A DNA stretch of 64,000 bases from the NCBI RefSeq assembly GCF_001431465.1, contig NZ_LDJJ01000040.1:1-64000 (forward strand), written 5' to 3'. Within the stretch, counting starts at the first letter, position 1. Each line of letters opens with the position of its first letter. Positions 57,973-64,000 of the stretch are shown here, piece after piece. Under the pieces are notes generated by a model. The model was given only the letters and a program-made list of their open reading frames with translations. It did no database searches and was not told the origin of the DNA. Made by a program: the position numbers and the translations under genes. The stretch is from Stenotrophomonas terrae. Its GTDB lineage: Bacteria; Pseudomonadota; Gammaproteobacteria; Xanthomonadales; Xanthomonadaceae.

Positions 57973-58451
57973 CCGCCCGCAAGCGCTACTGGCTGATGAA
58001 GTCCGAACCGGACGCCTTTTCCATCGACGACCTGCAGCGCGTAGGCACCGAACCGTGGAACGGCGTGCGCAACTACCAGGCGCGCAATTTCATGCGCGAT
58101 GGCATGAAGGTTGGCGACGGCATCCTGTTCTACCACTCCAATACCAAGGTACCGGGCATCGTCGGCATTGCCACGGTGGCCAGCGAGGCCTACCCGGACG
58201 ACACCCAGTTCGATCCCAAGTCCGACTACTACGACCCCAAGAGCACGCGTGAGCAACCGCGCTGGATGCTGGTGGACGTGGGTTTCGAGCGCAAGCTGGC
58301 GCAGGTGATCGCGCTGGACGAGATCAAGCTGCACGCCGAGGAACTGGGCGAAGGATTTCCGCTGACCGCCAAGGGCAACCGCCTGTCGGTGTTCCCGGTT
58401 ACTGCCGCACAGTGGAAGCTGCTGCTGTCGCTGGAAAAGAAGCCTAAATAA
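57969..58451 (+). CDS. EVE-domain protein
   Basis: This 160-residue protein is a single EVE domain (PUA-like fold), a family thought to bind modified bases in RNA or DNA. The start [37 protein letters not shown] and [18 protein letters not shown] are classical. The ATG overlaps the fthC stop, so the two are co-translated. Its target is unknown. It is a common housekeeping neighbour of fthC in Xanthomonadaceae. Confidence 0.9.
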   Translation: MTARKRYWLMKSEPDAFSIDDLQRVGTEPWNGVRNYQARNFMRDGMKVGDGILFYHSNTKVPGIVGIATVASEAYPDDTQFDPKSDYYDPKSTREQPRWMLVDVGFERKLAQVIALDEIKLHAEELGEGFPLTAKGNRLSVFPVTAAQWKLLLSLEKKPK

Positions 58452-58463
58452 GCATTTCGTATT

Positions 58464-58535
58464 GTGGGAGCGGCGTAAGCCGCGAAGCTGACAATCTTTC
58501 AGATCTCCGGCTTCGCGGCTTACGCCACTCCTACA
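58464..58535. repeat. Inverted REP pair (GGAGCGGCGTAAGCCGC family)
   Basis: GTGGGAGCGGCGTAAGCCGC and its inverted partner (with one change, CCACTCC) are separated by a short loop. It lies in the gap between the EVE-domain gene and rpiA and may end the upstream transcript. Confidence 0.8.
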
Positions 58536-58567
58536 AACACCTGTTTTCCAACCTGATTGAGCCCACC

Positions 58568-59215
58568 ATGTCTGAAGCCAAGCGCCTGGCCGCCGAAAAA
58601 GCCATCGAGTACGTGCAGAAGGGAATGATCGTCGGTGTCGGCACCGGCTCCACCGTTGCCTACTTCATCGAAGCCCTTGCCCGCATCAAGGACCAGATTG
58701 AAGGCGCGGTATCCAGTTCCGACCAGAGCACCGCCCTGCTCAAGGGCCACGGCATCGAGGTGTTGGACCTGAACCACACCGGCGGCCTGTCGCTGTATGT
58801 GGACGGCGCCGATGAATGCGATGGCAACAAGAACCTGATCAAGGGCGGCGGCGCTGCATTGACCCGCGAGAAGATCATCGCCGAGGCCAGCAAGCAGTTC
58901 GTCTGCATTGTCGACCCGAGCAAGCAGGTCAAGGTGCTGGGCAAGTTCCCGCTGCCGGTGGAAGTGATCCCGATGGCGCGCAGCCTGGTGGCCCGTGAAA
59001 TCCTGGCACTGACCGGCGGCCAGCCGGTGTGGCGCGATGGCGTGGTGACCGACAACGGAAATCTGATTTTGGACGTGCACAACCTGGCCATCACCGACCC
59101 GGTCAAGCTTGAGCAGCAGCTCAACCAGATCCCGGGCGTGGTCACCGTTGGCCTGTTCGCGCGCCGCCCGGCCGACGTGGTCATCATCGGCGGCGAACCG
59201 CCGCAGGTGCTGTAA
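58568..59215 (+). CDS. rpiA: Ribose-5-phosphate isomerase A
   Basis: This 215-residue enzyme interconverts ribose-5-phosphate and ribulose-5-phosphate in the pentose phosphate pathway. [45 protein letters not shown] and [15 protein letters not shown] are family motifs with the catalytic Asp, Glu and Lys. The length is standard. It is followed by the minisatellite. Confidence 0.96.
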   Translation: MSEAKRLAAEKAIEYVQKGMIVGVGTGSTVAYFIEALARIKDQIEGAVSSSDQSTALLKGHGIEVLDLNHTGGLSLYVDGADECDGNKNLIKGGGAALTREKIIAEASKQFVCIVDPSKQVKVLGKFPLPVEVIPMARSLVAREILALTGGQPVWRDGVVTDNGNLILDVHNLAITDPVKLEQQLNQIPGVVTVGLFARRPADVVIIGGEPPQVL

Positions 59216-59230
59216 GCCAAGGCAGCACAG

Positions 59231-59408
59231 CTTTGGCTTTGGCTTTGGCCTGATGCTCCGGCCTGATGCTCCGGCCTGATGCTTTGGCCTGATGCTTTGG
59301 CCTGATGCTTTGGCCTGATGCTTTGGCTTGATGCTTTGGCTTTGGCTTGATGCTCTGGCTTTGGCTCTGGCTTTGGCTCTGGCTGTCGCTCCCGCCTTGG
59401 CTTGATGC
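59231..59408. repeat. 13-bp minisatellite and degenerate TTTGGC repeats
   Basis: Seven near-identical tandem copies of GCCTGATGCTTTG (59248-59338, first two copies with CCG) are embedded in TTTGGC and TCTGGC hexamer runs. The 303-nt gap between rpiA and the DUF192 gene contains only this array and a C-rich palindrome (59411-59456). The 13-bp period rules out a repeated coding motif in one frame. Confidence 0.9.
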
Positions 59409-59518
59409 TCTCCCTTCTCCCGTTCACGGGAGAAGGTGCCCAACGGGCGGATGAGGGGAAGCTTTTGACTTCCGCCGGATCCGCCACAAGGCCCTCTCCA
59501 GGAACCAGGTCCCACCCC

Positions 59519-59977
59519 ATGCCCAAATCTTTCCTGCGTACGCTCTTCACCCTTTCCCTGCTGGCCCTCGCCGGCTGCGCCAGCGCCGACGGCAAGCACT
59601 GGGTGGAACTGGCCGGCACCCGCTACCACGTGGAACTGGCCCAGAACGATGAAACCCGCGCCCGCGGCCTGATGTTCCGCGACCAGATGGACGCCGACCA
59701 CGGCATGTTGTTCGTCCACGACCGCGAAGAACCGCAGGCCTACTGGATGAAGAACACCAAGATCCCGTTGGATATCCTGTACTTCGACAGCCAGCGCCGC
59801 CTGGTCGGCCAGCAGCGCGATGTGCCGCCGTGCTCGGCCGGCGACATGTGCCCGCCCTATCCCAGCTTCAATCCGGCCCTCTACGTGCTGGAGCTCAACG
59901 CCGGCCAGGCCGCCAAGCTCAAGCTGGAAGACGGCGCCGTGCTGACCTTCGGCCCGGGCATTGCCACTGGCAACTGA
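59519..59977 (+). CDS. DUF192 family lipoprotein
   Basis: This 152-residue protein has a lipoprotein signal (TLFTLSLLALAGC) and one DUF192 domain. The motifs ETRARGLMFRD, HGMLFVHDREEPQAYWMKNT and KIPLDILYFDSQRRL are diagnostic. The function of DUF192 is not established. ATG 59519 starts right before the signal. A hairpin downstream probably ends its transcript. Confidence 0.88.
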   Translation: MPKSFLRTLFTLSLLALAGCASADGKHWVELAGTRYHVELAQNDETRARGLMFRDQMDADHGMLFVHDREEPQAYWMKNTKIPLDILYFDSQRRLVGQQRDVPPCSAGDMCPPYPSFNPALYVLELNAGQAAKLKLEDGAVLTFGPGIATGN

Positions 59978-59997
59978 CTCGGACCCACAGATTGAAC

Positions 59998-60026
59998 AGC
60001 GGCGCCCTTGAACCGGCGCCGCTTTG
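59998..60026 (+). terminator. Terminator after the DUF192 gene
   Basis: A 9-bp perfect stem (AGCGGCGCC / GGCGCCGCT) with an 8-nt loop followed by TTTG lies 21 nt beyond the stop codon. Confidence 0.6.
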
Positions 60027-60042
60027 CCGCCAGTCTTGGGGC

Positions 60043-60891
60043 ATGTCTGAAACGCGCATTACCCTGCCGCAATGGGAAGAACTGGCCGCCTTGCCCGACG
60101 AGGCGCTGCCGCTGTTGCCCACTGCCCTGCTGATCGCCCGCGACGAGTACCCGCAGCTGGACCCGGCCGCCTACGACCGCGTGCTGCAGGCCCATGCCGA
60201 CCACCTGCGGGTGGAAGTGGAGGCCATCGGTGAATGGCCACTCAAGGTTGCCGCCATCAACAACCACTTGTTCAACGAGGTGGGCTATAGCGGCGACAAC
60301 GACGAGTATTACGACCCGCGCAACAGCTATCTCAACGAGGTGTTCGAGCGCCGCCTGGGCAATCCCATCTCGCTGGCGCTGGTGCAGATCGAAGTTTCGC
60401 GCCGGCTGGGCCTGCCGCTGGAAGGTATTTCCTTCCCCGGCCATTTCCTGGTGCGGCTGCCGGTGGAAGACGGCGTGCTGATCATGGACCCGTTCAACGG
60501 CGGCCGGCCGCTCGGCGTGGACGAACTGCGTGAACGCGCGCGCAGCAACCTGGGCGGCGAGACCCCGGACGACAGCGTGCTCGCGCAGATCCTGGACCCG
60601 GCACCGCACCGCGCAATCCTGATGCGAATGCTGCGCAACCTGCATGGCGTGTACGCCGAGCGTGGTGAATGGGACCGCGCCGCACGCAGTGCCGACCGCA
60701 TCCTCAAGCTGGCGCCGGAGCAGGCCGATGCCGTCCGCGACCGCGGCCTGGCCTATCTGCAGTTGGAACACCTGGCCGGCGCCCGCACCGACCTTGCCCG
60801 CTACCTGAAGATGGAACCTGACGCGGCCGATGCCATCACTATCCGCGAGCGCCTGATCGAACTGAGCGGCGGCAGACCAAGGCTGCATTGA
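60043..60891 (+). CDS. SirB1-like transglutaminase-fold protein with TPRs
   Basis: This 282-residue protein has a SirB1 N-terminal domain, a transglutaminase-like fold: NNHLFNEVGYSGDNDEYYDP, RLGNPISLALVQIEVSRRLG and GISFPGHFLVRL. A TPR-like helical tail follows (YAERGEWDRAARSADRILKL, RDRGLAYLQLEHLAG). The family is conserved in gammaproteobacteria near prmC or kdsA, but its activity is unknown. The Cys of a true transglutaminase triad is not evident. The gene starts 17 nt after a terminator. Confidence 0.85.
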   Translation: MSETRITLPQWEELAALPDEALPLLPTALLIARDEYPQLDPAAYDRVLQAHADHLRVEVEAIGEWPLKVAAINNHLFNEVGYSGDNDEYYDPRNSYLNEVFERRLGNPISLALVQIEVSRRLGLPLEGISFPGHFLVRLPVEDGVLIMDPFNGGRPLGVDELRERARSNLGGETPDDSVLAQILDPAPHRAILMRMLRNLHGVYAERGEWDRAARSADRILKLAPEQADAVRDRGLAYLQLEHLAGARTDLARYLKMEPDAADAITIRERLIELSGGRPRLH

Positions 60892-60917
60892 GCCGCGCGG
60901 TGCCCTCTCCAGCTCTT

Positions 60918-61089
60918 GTGGGAGCGGCGTAAGCCGCGAAGCCACTGCCGCATCCGAAGCCATTGATCAACGCAGCACTTCCGCAGAACCGGCGTTGCGC
61001 AGTGCGTGCCAAGACACCTCTTCGGCAGGCGAATGTTCTCAGCCGGCTCCGGATGCCGCAGTGGCTTCGCGGCTGACGCCGCTCCTACA
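60918..61089. repeat. REP pair with a long extended stem
   Basis: The usual GGAGCGGCGTAAGCCGCGAAG arms are extended by CCACTGCCGCATCCG and its complement, giving a nearly perfect stem of about 40 bp around a loop of roughly 90 nt. It lies between convergent genes (SirB1-like and rubredoxin). Confidence 0.8.
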
Positions 61090-61107
61090 GCCCGTGCGTT
61101 GCGCGGC

Positions 61108-61299
61108 TCAATCCAGCTCGATCATCTCGAAGTCATCCTTGCTCACGCCACAGTCCGGGCAGGTCCAGGTCTCGGGCACATCTTCCCAGCGCGTGCCCGG
61201 GGCGATGCCTTCTTCCGGCAAGCCGTCGGCCTCGCGGTAGATGAAGCCGCAGACGACGCACATCCAGTTGCGCAGGGTGGAGGCCGTAGCGTCGGACAT
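61108..61299 (-). CDS. Rubredoxin
   Basis: This 63-residue protein is a rubredoxin, a small one-iron electron carrier. The iron ligands are Cys14, Cys17, Cys47 and Cys50 in MCVVCGFIY and CPDCGVSKDDF. An N-terminal extension of about 11 residues precedes the core. The gene is divergent from thiE; its redox partner is not nearby. Confidence 0.95.
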   Translation of the reverse strand: MSDATASTLRNWMCVVCGFIYREADGLPEEGIAPGTRWEDVPETWTCPDCGVSKDDFEMIELD

Positions 61300-61368
61300 C
61301 GGGGATAATCACCGGACAAAGAAACGGCGTTGATTGTCACATTCCCGCCGCCGTACCGGTAGCCATCC

Positions 61369-61995
61369 ATGACCCAGCTTGCCGACGCCCGAGGCGTCTA
61401 CCTGATTACCCCCGACGAAACCGACAGCGCGCGCCTGCTCGAACGGGTCCGCCCGCTGCTGGCCGGCACCACCTGCCTGCAATACCGCAACAAGGCGGTC
61501 GATGCCCCCACCCGTCTGGCCCAGGCCACTGCCCTGCAGGCGCTGTGCGCCGCCGCTGGCGTGCCGCTGATCATCAACGACGATGCCGCCCTGGCCGCGC
61601 AGGTAGGCGCCGCCGGCGTGCACCTGGGCGAGGACGACGGTGACATCGCCGCAGCCCGCGCCCTGCTCGGCCCACAGGCCATCATTGGCGCCTCCTGTTA
61701 TGACCAACTGGCCCTGGCCCAGCGCGCGGTCGCTGCCGGCGCCAGCTACGTGGCCTTCGGGGCGTTCTTCCCCAGCCGCAGCAAGATCACGCCGCGTCGT
61801 GCCAACCCGGAGCTGCTGCGACAAAGCGCCGCACTGGGCGTGCCACGGGTGGCGATTGGCGGTTTGACCCCGGACAATAGTCGGCCTGTGGTGGAAGCTG
61901 GCGCAGAGCTGATCGCGGTGATCAGCGGCGTGTTCAGCGAGGCGGACCCGGTGGCTGCGTTGGAGGCTTATCGGCGCTGTTTCCAGCACCAATGA
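61369..61995 (+). CDS. thiE: Thiamine-phosphate synthase
   Basis: This 208-residue TIM-barrel enzyme joins HMP-pyrophosphate and thiazole phosphate to make thiamine phosphate. The segments [43 protein letters not shown] and GEDDGD carry the substrate and Mg sites. [12 protein letters not shown] and [10 protein letters not shown] are typical. No THI-box riboswitch is seen in the short upstream region. It precedes hemL. Confidence 0.95.
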   Translation: MTQLADARGVYLITPDETDSARLLERVRPLLAGTTCLQYRNKAVDAPTRLAQATALQALCAAAGVPLIINDDAALAAQVGAAGVHLGEDDGDIAAARALLGPQAIIGASCYDQLALAQRAVAAGASYVAFGAFFPSRSKITPRRANPELLRQSAALGVPRVAIGGLTPDNSRPVVEAGAELIAVISGVFSEADPVAALEAYRRCFQHQ

Positions 61996-62001
61996 CGTAT
62001 T

Positions 62002-62114
62002 CCTTCTCCCTTCGGGAGAAGGTGCCCCGAAGGGGCGGATGAGGGTGCGGGCGAAGCCAGGCGATACGAGGCGCGCCTTACCCTCTCCCCAACCCCTCTC
62101 CCGAAGGGAGAGGG
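62002..62114. repeat. Inverted pair of C-rich palindromic repeats
   Basis: CCTTCTCCCTTCGGGAGAAGG with a GGATGAGGGTGCGG tail faces CCTTACCCTCTCCCC and CCCTCTCCCGAAGGGAGAGGG. The arrangement equals that at 57.2-57.4 kb and fills the thiE-hemL gap. Confidence 0.75.
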
Positions 62115-62148
62115 ACTTTGAATTACTGCCTTATCCAGGAGTTTCACA

Positions 62149-63441
62149 ATGAACCACGCCCAATCCCACGCCTTGTTCACGCGCGCACAGACGTTGCTGC
62201 CCGGTGGCGTCAATTCGCCAGTGCGTGCGTTCAAGTCGGTCGGCGGTGAACCCTTCTTCGTGCAGCGCGCCGACGGTGCCTATCTGCATGACGTGGATGG
62301 CAACGCCTACATCGACTACGTCGGCTCCTGGGGCCCGATGATCGTTGGCCACAACCACCCGACGGTGCGCGAGGCGGTGCAGCAGGCGATCGGCAATGGC
62401 CTGTCGTTTGGCGCGCCGTGCGCGGCTGAAGTGACCATGGCCGAGACCATCACCCAGCTGGTGCCATCCTGCGAGATGGTGCGCATGGTCAACTCCGGTA
62501 CCGAGGCCACGCTGTCGGCGATCCGCCTGGCGCGCGGCGCCACCGGCCGCAACAAGATCGTCAAGTTTGAAGGCTGCTACCACGGCCACGGCGACTCTTT
62601 CCTGGTCAAGGCCGGCAGCGGCATGCTGACCCTCGGTGTGCCGACTTCGCCGGGCGTACCGGCCGGGCTGAGCGAACTCACCCTGACCCTGCCCTATAAC
62701 GATTTCGAAGCCGCCACGGCCTTGTTCGAGCAGCAGGGCGCCGACATCGCCGGCCTGATCATCGAGCCGGTGGTCGGCAACGCCAACTGCATCCCGCCGC
62801 GCGAGGGCTATCTGCAGCACCTGCGCGCGCTGTGCACGCAGTACGGCGCGCTGCTGATCTTCGACGAAGTGATGACCGGTTTCCGTGTCGCCCTGGGCGG
62901 CGCGCAGGCGTATTACGGCATCACCCCGGACCTGAGCACCTTCGGCAAGATCATCGGCGGCGGCATGCCGGTGGGCGCCTATGGCGGCCGTCGCGAGCTG
63001 ATGTCGCAGATCGCCCCGGCCGGTCCGATCTACCAGGCCGGCACCTTGAGCGGCAACCCGGTGGCGATGGCTGCGGGCCTGGCGATGCTGCAGCTGGTGC
63101 AGGCACCGGGCTTCCACGAGCGCCTGACGGCGGCAACCAACACGCTCTGCGATGGCCTGGAAGCCGCTGCGCGCGACGCTGGCGTGACCGTGACCACCAA
63201 TCGCGTCGGCGGCATGTTCGGCCTGTTCTTCAGCAGTGAGAAGGTCGAGACCTATGCCCAGGCTACTGCCTGCGACATCAAGGCCTTCAACGTGTTCTTC
63301 CACGCCATGCTGGAGCGCGGCGTGTTCCTGGCCCCGTCCGCCTACGAGGCCGGCTTCCTGTCCAGCGCGCATGACGATGCAGTGATCGAAGCCACGCTGG
63401 TTGCAGCGCGTGAGGCGTTCAAGGTGGTTGCTGCGGGTTGA
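62149..63441 (+). CDS. hemL: Glutamate-1-semialdehyde 2,1-aminomutase
   Basis: This 430-residue PLP enzyme makes 5-aminolevulinate from glutamate-1-semialdehyde in the C5 heme pathway. [19 protein letters not shown] at the start, [31 protein letters not shown] and the PLP lysine Lys267 in [16 protein letters not shown] are diagnostic. The length is normal. The C-rich palindrome downstream probably acts as terminator. Confidence 0.97.
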   Translation: MNHAQSHALFTRAQTLLPGGVNSPVRAFKSVGGEPFFVQRADGAYLHDVDGNAYIDYVGSWGPMIVGHNHPTVREAVQQAIGNGLSFGAPCAAEVTMAETITQLVPSCEMVRMVNSGTEATLSAIRLARGATGRNKIVKFEGCYHGHGDSFLVKAGSGMLTLGVPTSPGVPAGLSELTLTLPYNDFEAATALFEQQGADIAGLIIEPVVGNANCIPPREGYLQHLRALCTQYGALLIFDEVMTGFRVALGGAQAYYGITPDLSTFGKIIGGGMPVGAYGGRRELMSQIAPAGPIYQAGTLSGNPVAMAAGLAMLQLVQAPGFHERLTAATNTLCDGLEAAARDAGVTVTTNRVGGMFGLFFSSEKVETYAQATACDIKAFNVFFHAMLERGVFLAPSAYEAGFLSSAHDDAVIEATLVAAREAFKVVAAG

Positions 63442-63472
63442 TCAGCCCACAGCGACAAAGATCGAAACCGAG

Positions 63473-63498
63473 CCCCTCTCCCGTTCACGGGAGAGGGG
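63473..63498 (+). terminator. C-rich palindrome after hemL, possible terminator
   Basis: A perfect 11-bp stem (CCCCTCTCCCG / CGGGAGAGGGG) with loop TTCA followed by TTGGGG. It belongs to the dispersed C-rich family and may also end the hemL transcript. Confidence 0.5.
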
Positions 63499-63554
63499 TT
63501 GGGGTGAGGGCAGCTCCTGCTTCGAGGCTTCTAGAACTCAAGCCAGGCATCAGC

Positions 63555-64000
63555 TCAACCAAAAACCAGCTTGCCCTTCATCATTCCCCAGTGCCCCGGG
63601 AATGAGCAGAAGAAGGTGTAATCGCCACCACGCGTCAACTTGCTGGTCGCAAAGCGCACCTGGGTGGTCTGCCCACCACCGATCACCGGCGTGAACGCGA
63701 TCACCCGCGCATCATTTTTCGGCAGATAACTGTCAGCCAAGGTCGAACGCATGCCGGCCGTGGCAACCTGCTGGAAATCCGGCGTGCGCGTCAGCACCCA
63801 GTTATGCCCCATCGCCGTGGCCGGCATCCTGCCGGTGTGCTTCAAGGTCAGGTCCACCTGGGTGCAATCGGCGGCAACCCGGATCTGCGGCAGCGAGAAC
63901 TGCATCCGATCGTTGCTTTCAATGGTGACCGCGCAGGTACGTGCCAGCGCCGGTGCGGCAGGCAACAGGCCAACAAGGGCCAACAACAGCAGGCTGGAAC
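63555..64000 (-). CDS. Azurin (blue copper protein), 5' end outside the window
   Basis: This protein is an azurin, a periplasmic type 1 copper electron carrier. The copper ligands are visible: His in AMGHNW, and Cys, His and Met in FFCSFPGHWGMMKG. The start is beyond position 64000: the frame stays open through a signal-peptide-like SSLLLLALVGLLPAAPALA to the edge, and the only in-frame start codon inside is a TTG within the signal. The visible part includes the whole mature protein. Confidence 0.93.
   Translation of the reverse strand, partial: SSLLLLALVGLLPAAPALARTCAVTIESNDRMQFSLPQIRVAADCTQVDLTLKHTGRMPATAMGHNWVLTRTPDFQQVATAGMRSTLADSYLPKNDARVIAFTPVIGGGQTTQVRFATSKLTRGGDYTFFCSFPGHWGMMKGKLVFG

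Noticed and set aside
59248-59338. 13-bp tandem repeat as a CRISPR or repeat protein
   Set aside because: Copies are contiguous without spacers, and the period is not a multiple of three.
61300-61368. TPP riboswitch upstream of thiE
   Set aside because: The gap is only 69 nt and lacks the conserved THI-box CTGAGA segment.

Overview
The window is chromosomal DNA from a GC-rich gammaproteobacterium, most likely a Stenotrophomonas or a close relative in the Xanthomonadaceae. The evidence is the gene content and order (pilMNOPQ divergent from a class A PBP; gmk-rpoZ-spoT-ridA; rph-rdgB-hemW; ygfB-pepP opposite zapA-6S RNA-fthC) and the many short GTAG-ended palindromes that resemble the SMAG repeats described in Stenotrophomonas. 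I found no phage, insertion sequence, transposase, tRNA, rRNA operon or CRISPR array. The species call is an inference.

Layout. 0-10 kb: gap (GAPDH), ompW with a perfect FNR/Anr-type box upstream, a secreted S1/P1-type nuclease, a BlaI/BlaR1-like regulatory operon ending in a small lipoprotein, an acetyl-CoA hydrolase/transferase-family gene, and tkt. 10-18.5 kb: a dicarboxylate/amino acid:cation symporter, then the tight minus-strand operon moxR-DUF58-DUF4381-batA-batB/C-batD. 18.5-26 kb: pilMNOPQ, the type IV pilus alignment complex and secretin, divergent from the PBP1A gene. 26-32 kb: an unknown gene, gltA, rpmE2, a nucleoside hydrolase and recG. 32.4-38.5 kb: a probable accessory cassette between recG and ridA, with a TonB-dependent receptor, a diheme cytochrome lipoprotein and a parallel beta-helix lipoprotein on the minus strand and a divergent AraC-type regulator. 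38.5-41 kb: ridA, then a repeat-rich block of four composite units carrying perfect DnaA-box sequences around a nitrobindin-like gene. 41-49 kb: spoT, rpoZ, gmk, yicC, rph, a VOC protein, rdgB, a small membrane protein and hemW. 49-56 kb: a DUF1631 gene overlapping a PilZ gene, then the convergent proline peptidases pepQ and pepP with an approximately 800-bp imperfect palindrome between them. 56-64 kb: ygfB-like, a TIGR02449-type coiled-coil gene, zapA, 6S RNA, fthC, an EVE-domain gene, rpiA, a 13-bp minisatellite, a DUF192 lipoprotein, a transglutaminase-like/TPR gene, rubredoxin, thiE, hemL and a 5'-truncated azurin.

Most genes are housekeeping: central carbon metabolism (gap, tkt, rpiA, gltA), stringent response and nucleotide hygiene (spoT, gmk, rpoZ, rdgB, rph), division and cell wall (zapA, PBP1A) and type IV pili. 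The unusual content is mainly between genes. There are at least three families of dispersed palindromes, often placed directly after stop codons, plus the DnaA-box composite array, the giant palindrome and the minisatellite. The AraC/beta-helix/cytochrome/receptor cassette is the best candidate for an undescribed functional system.
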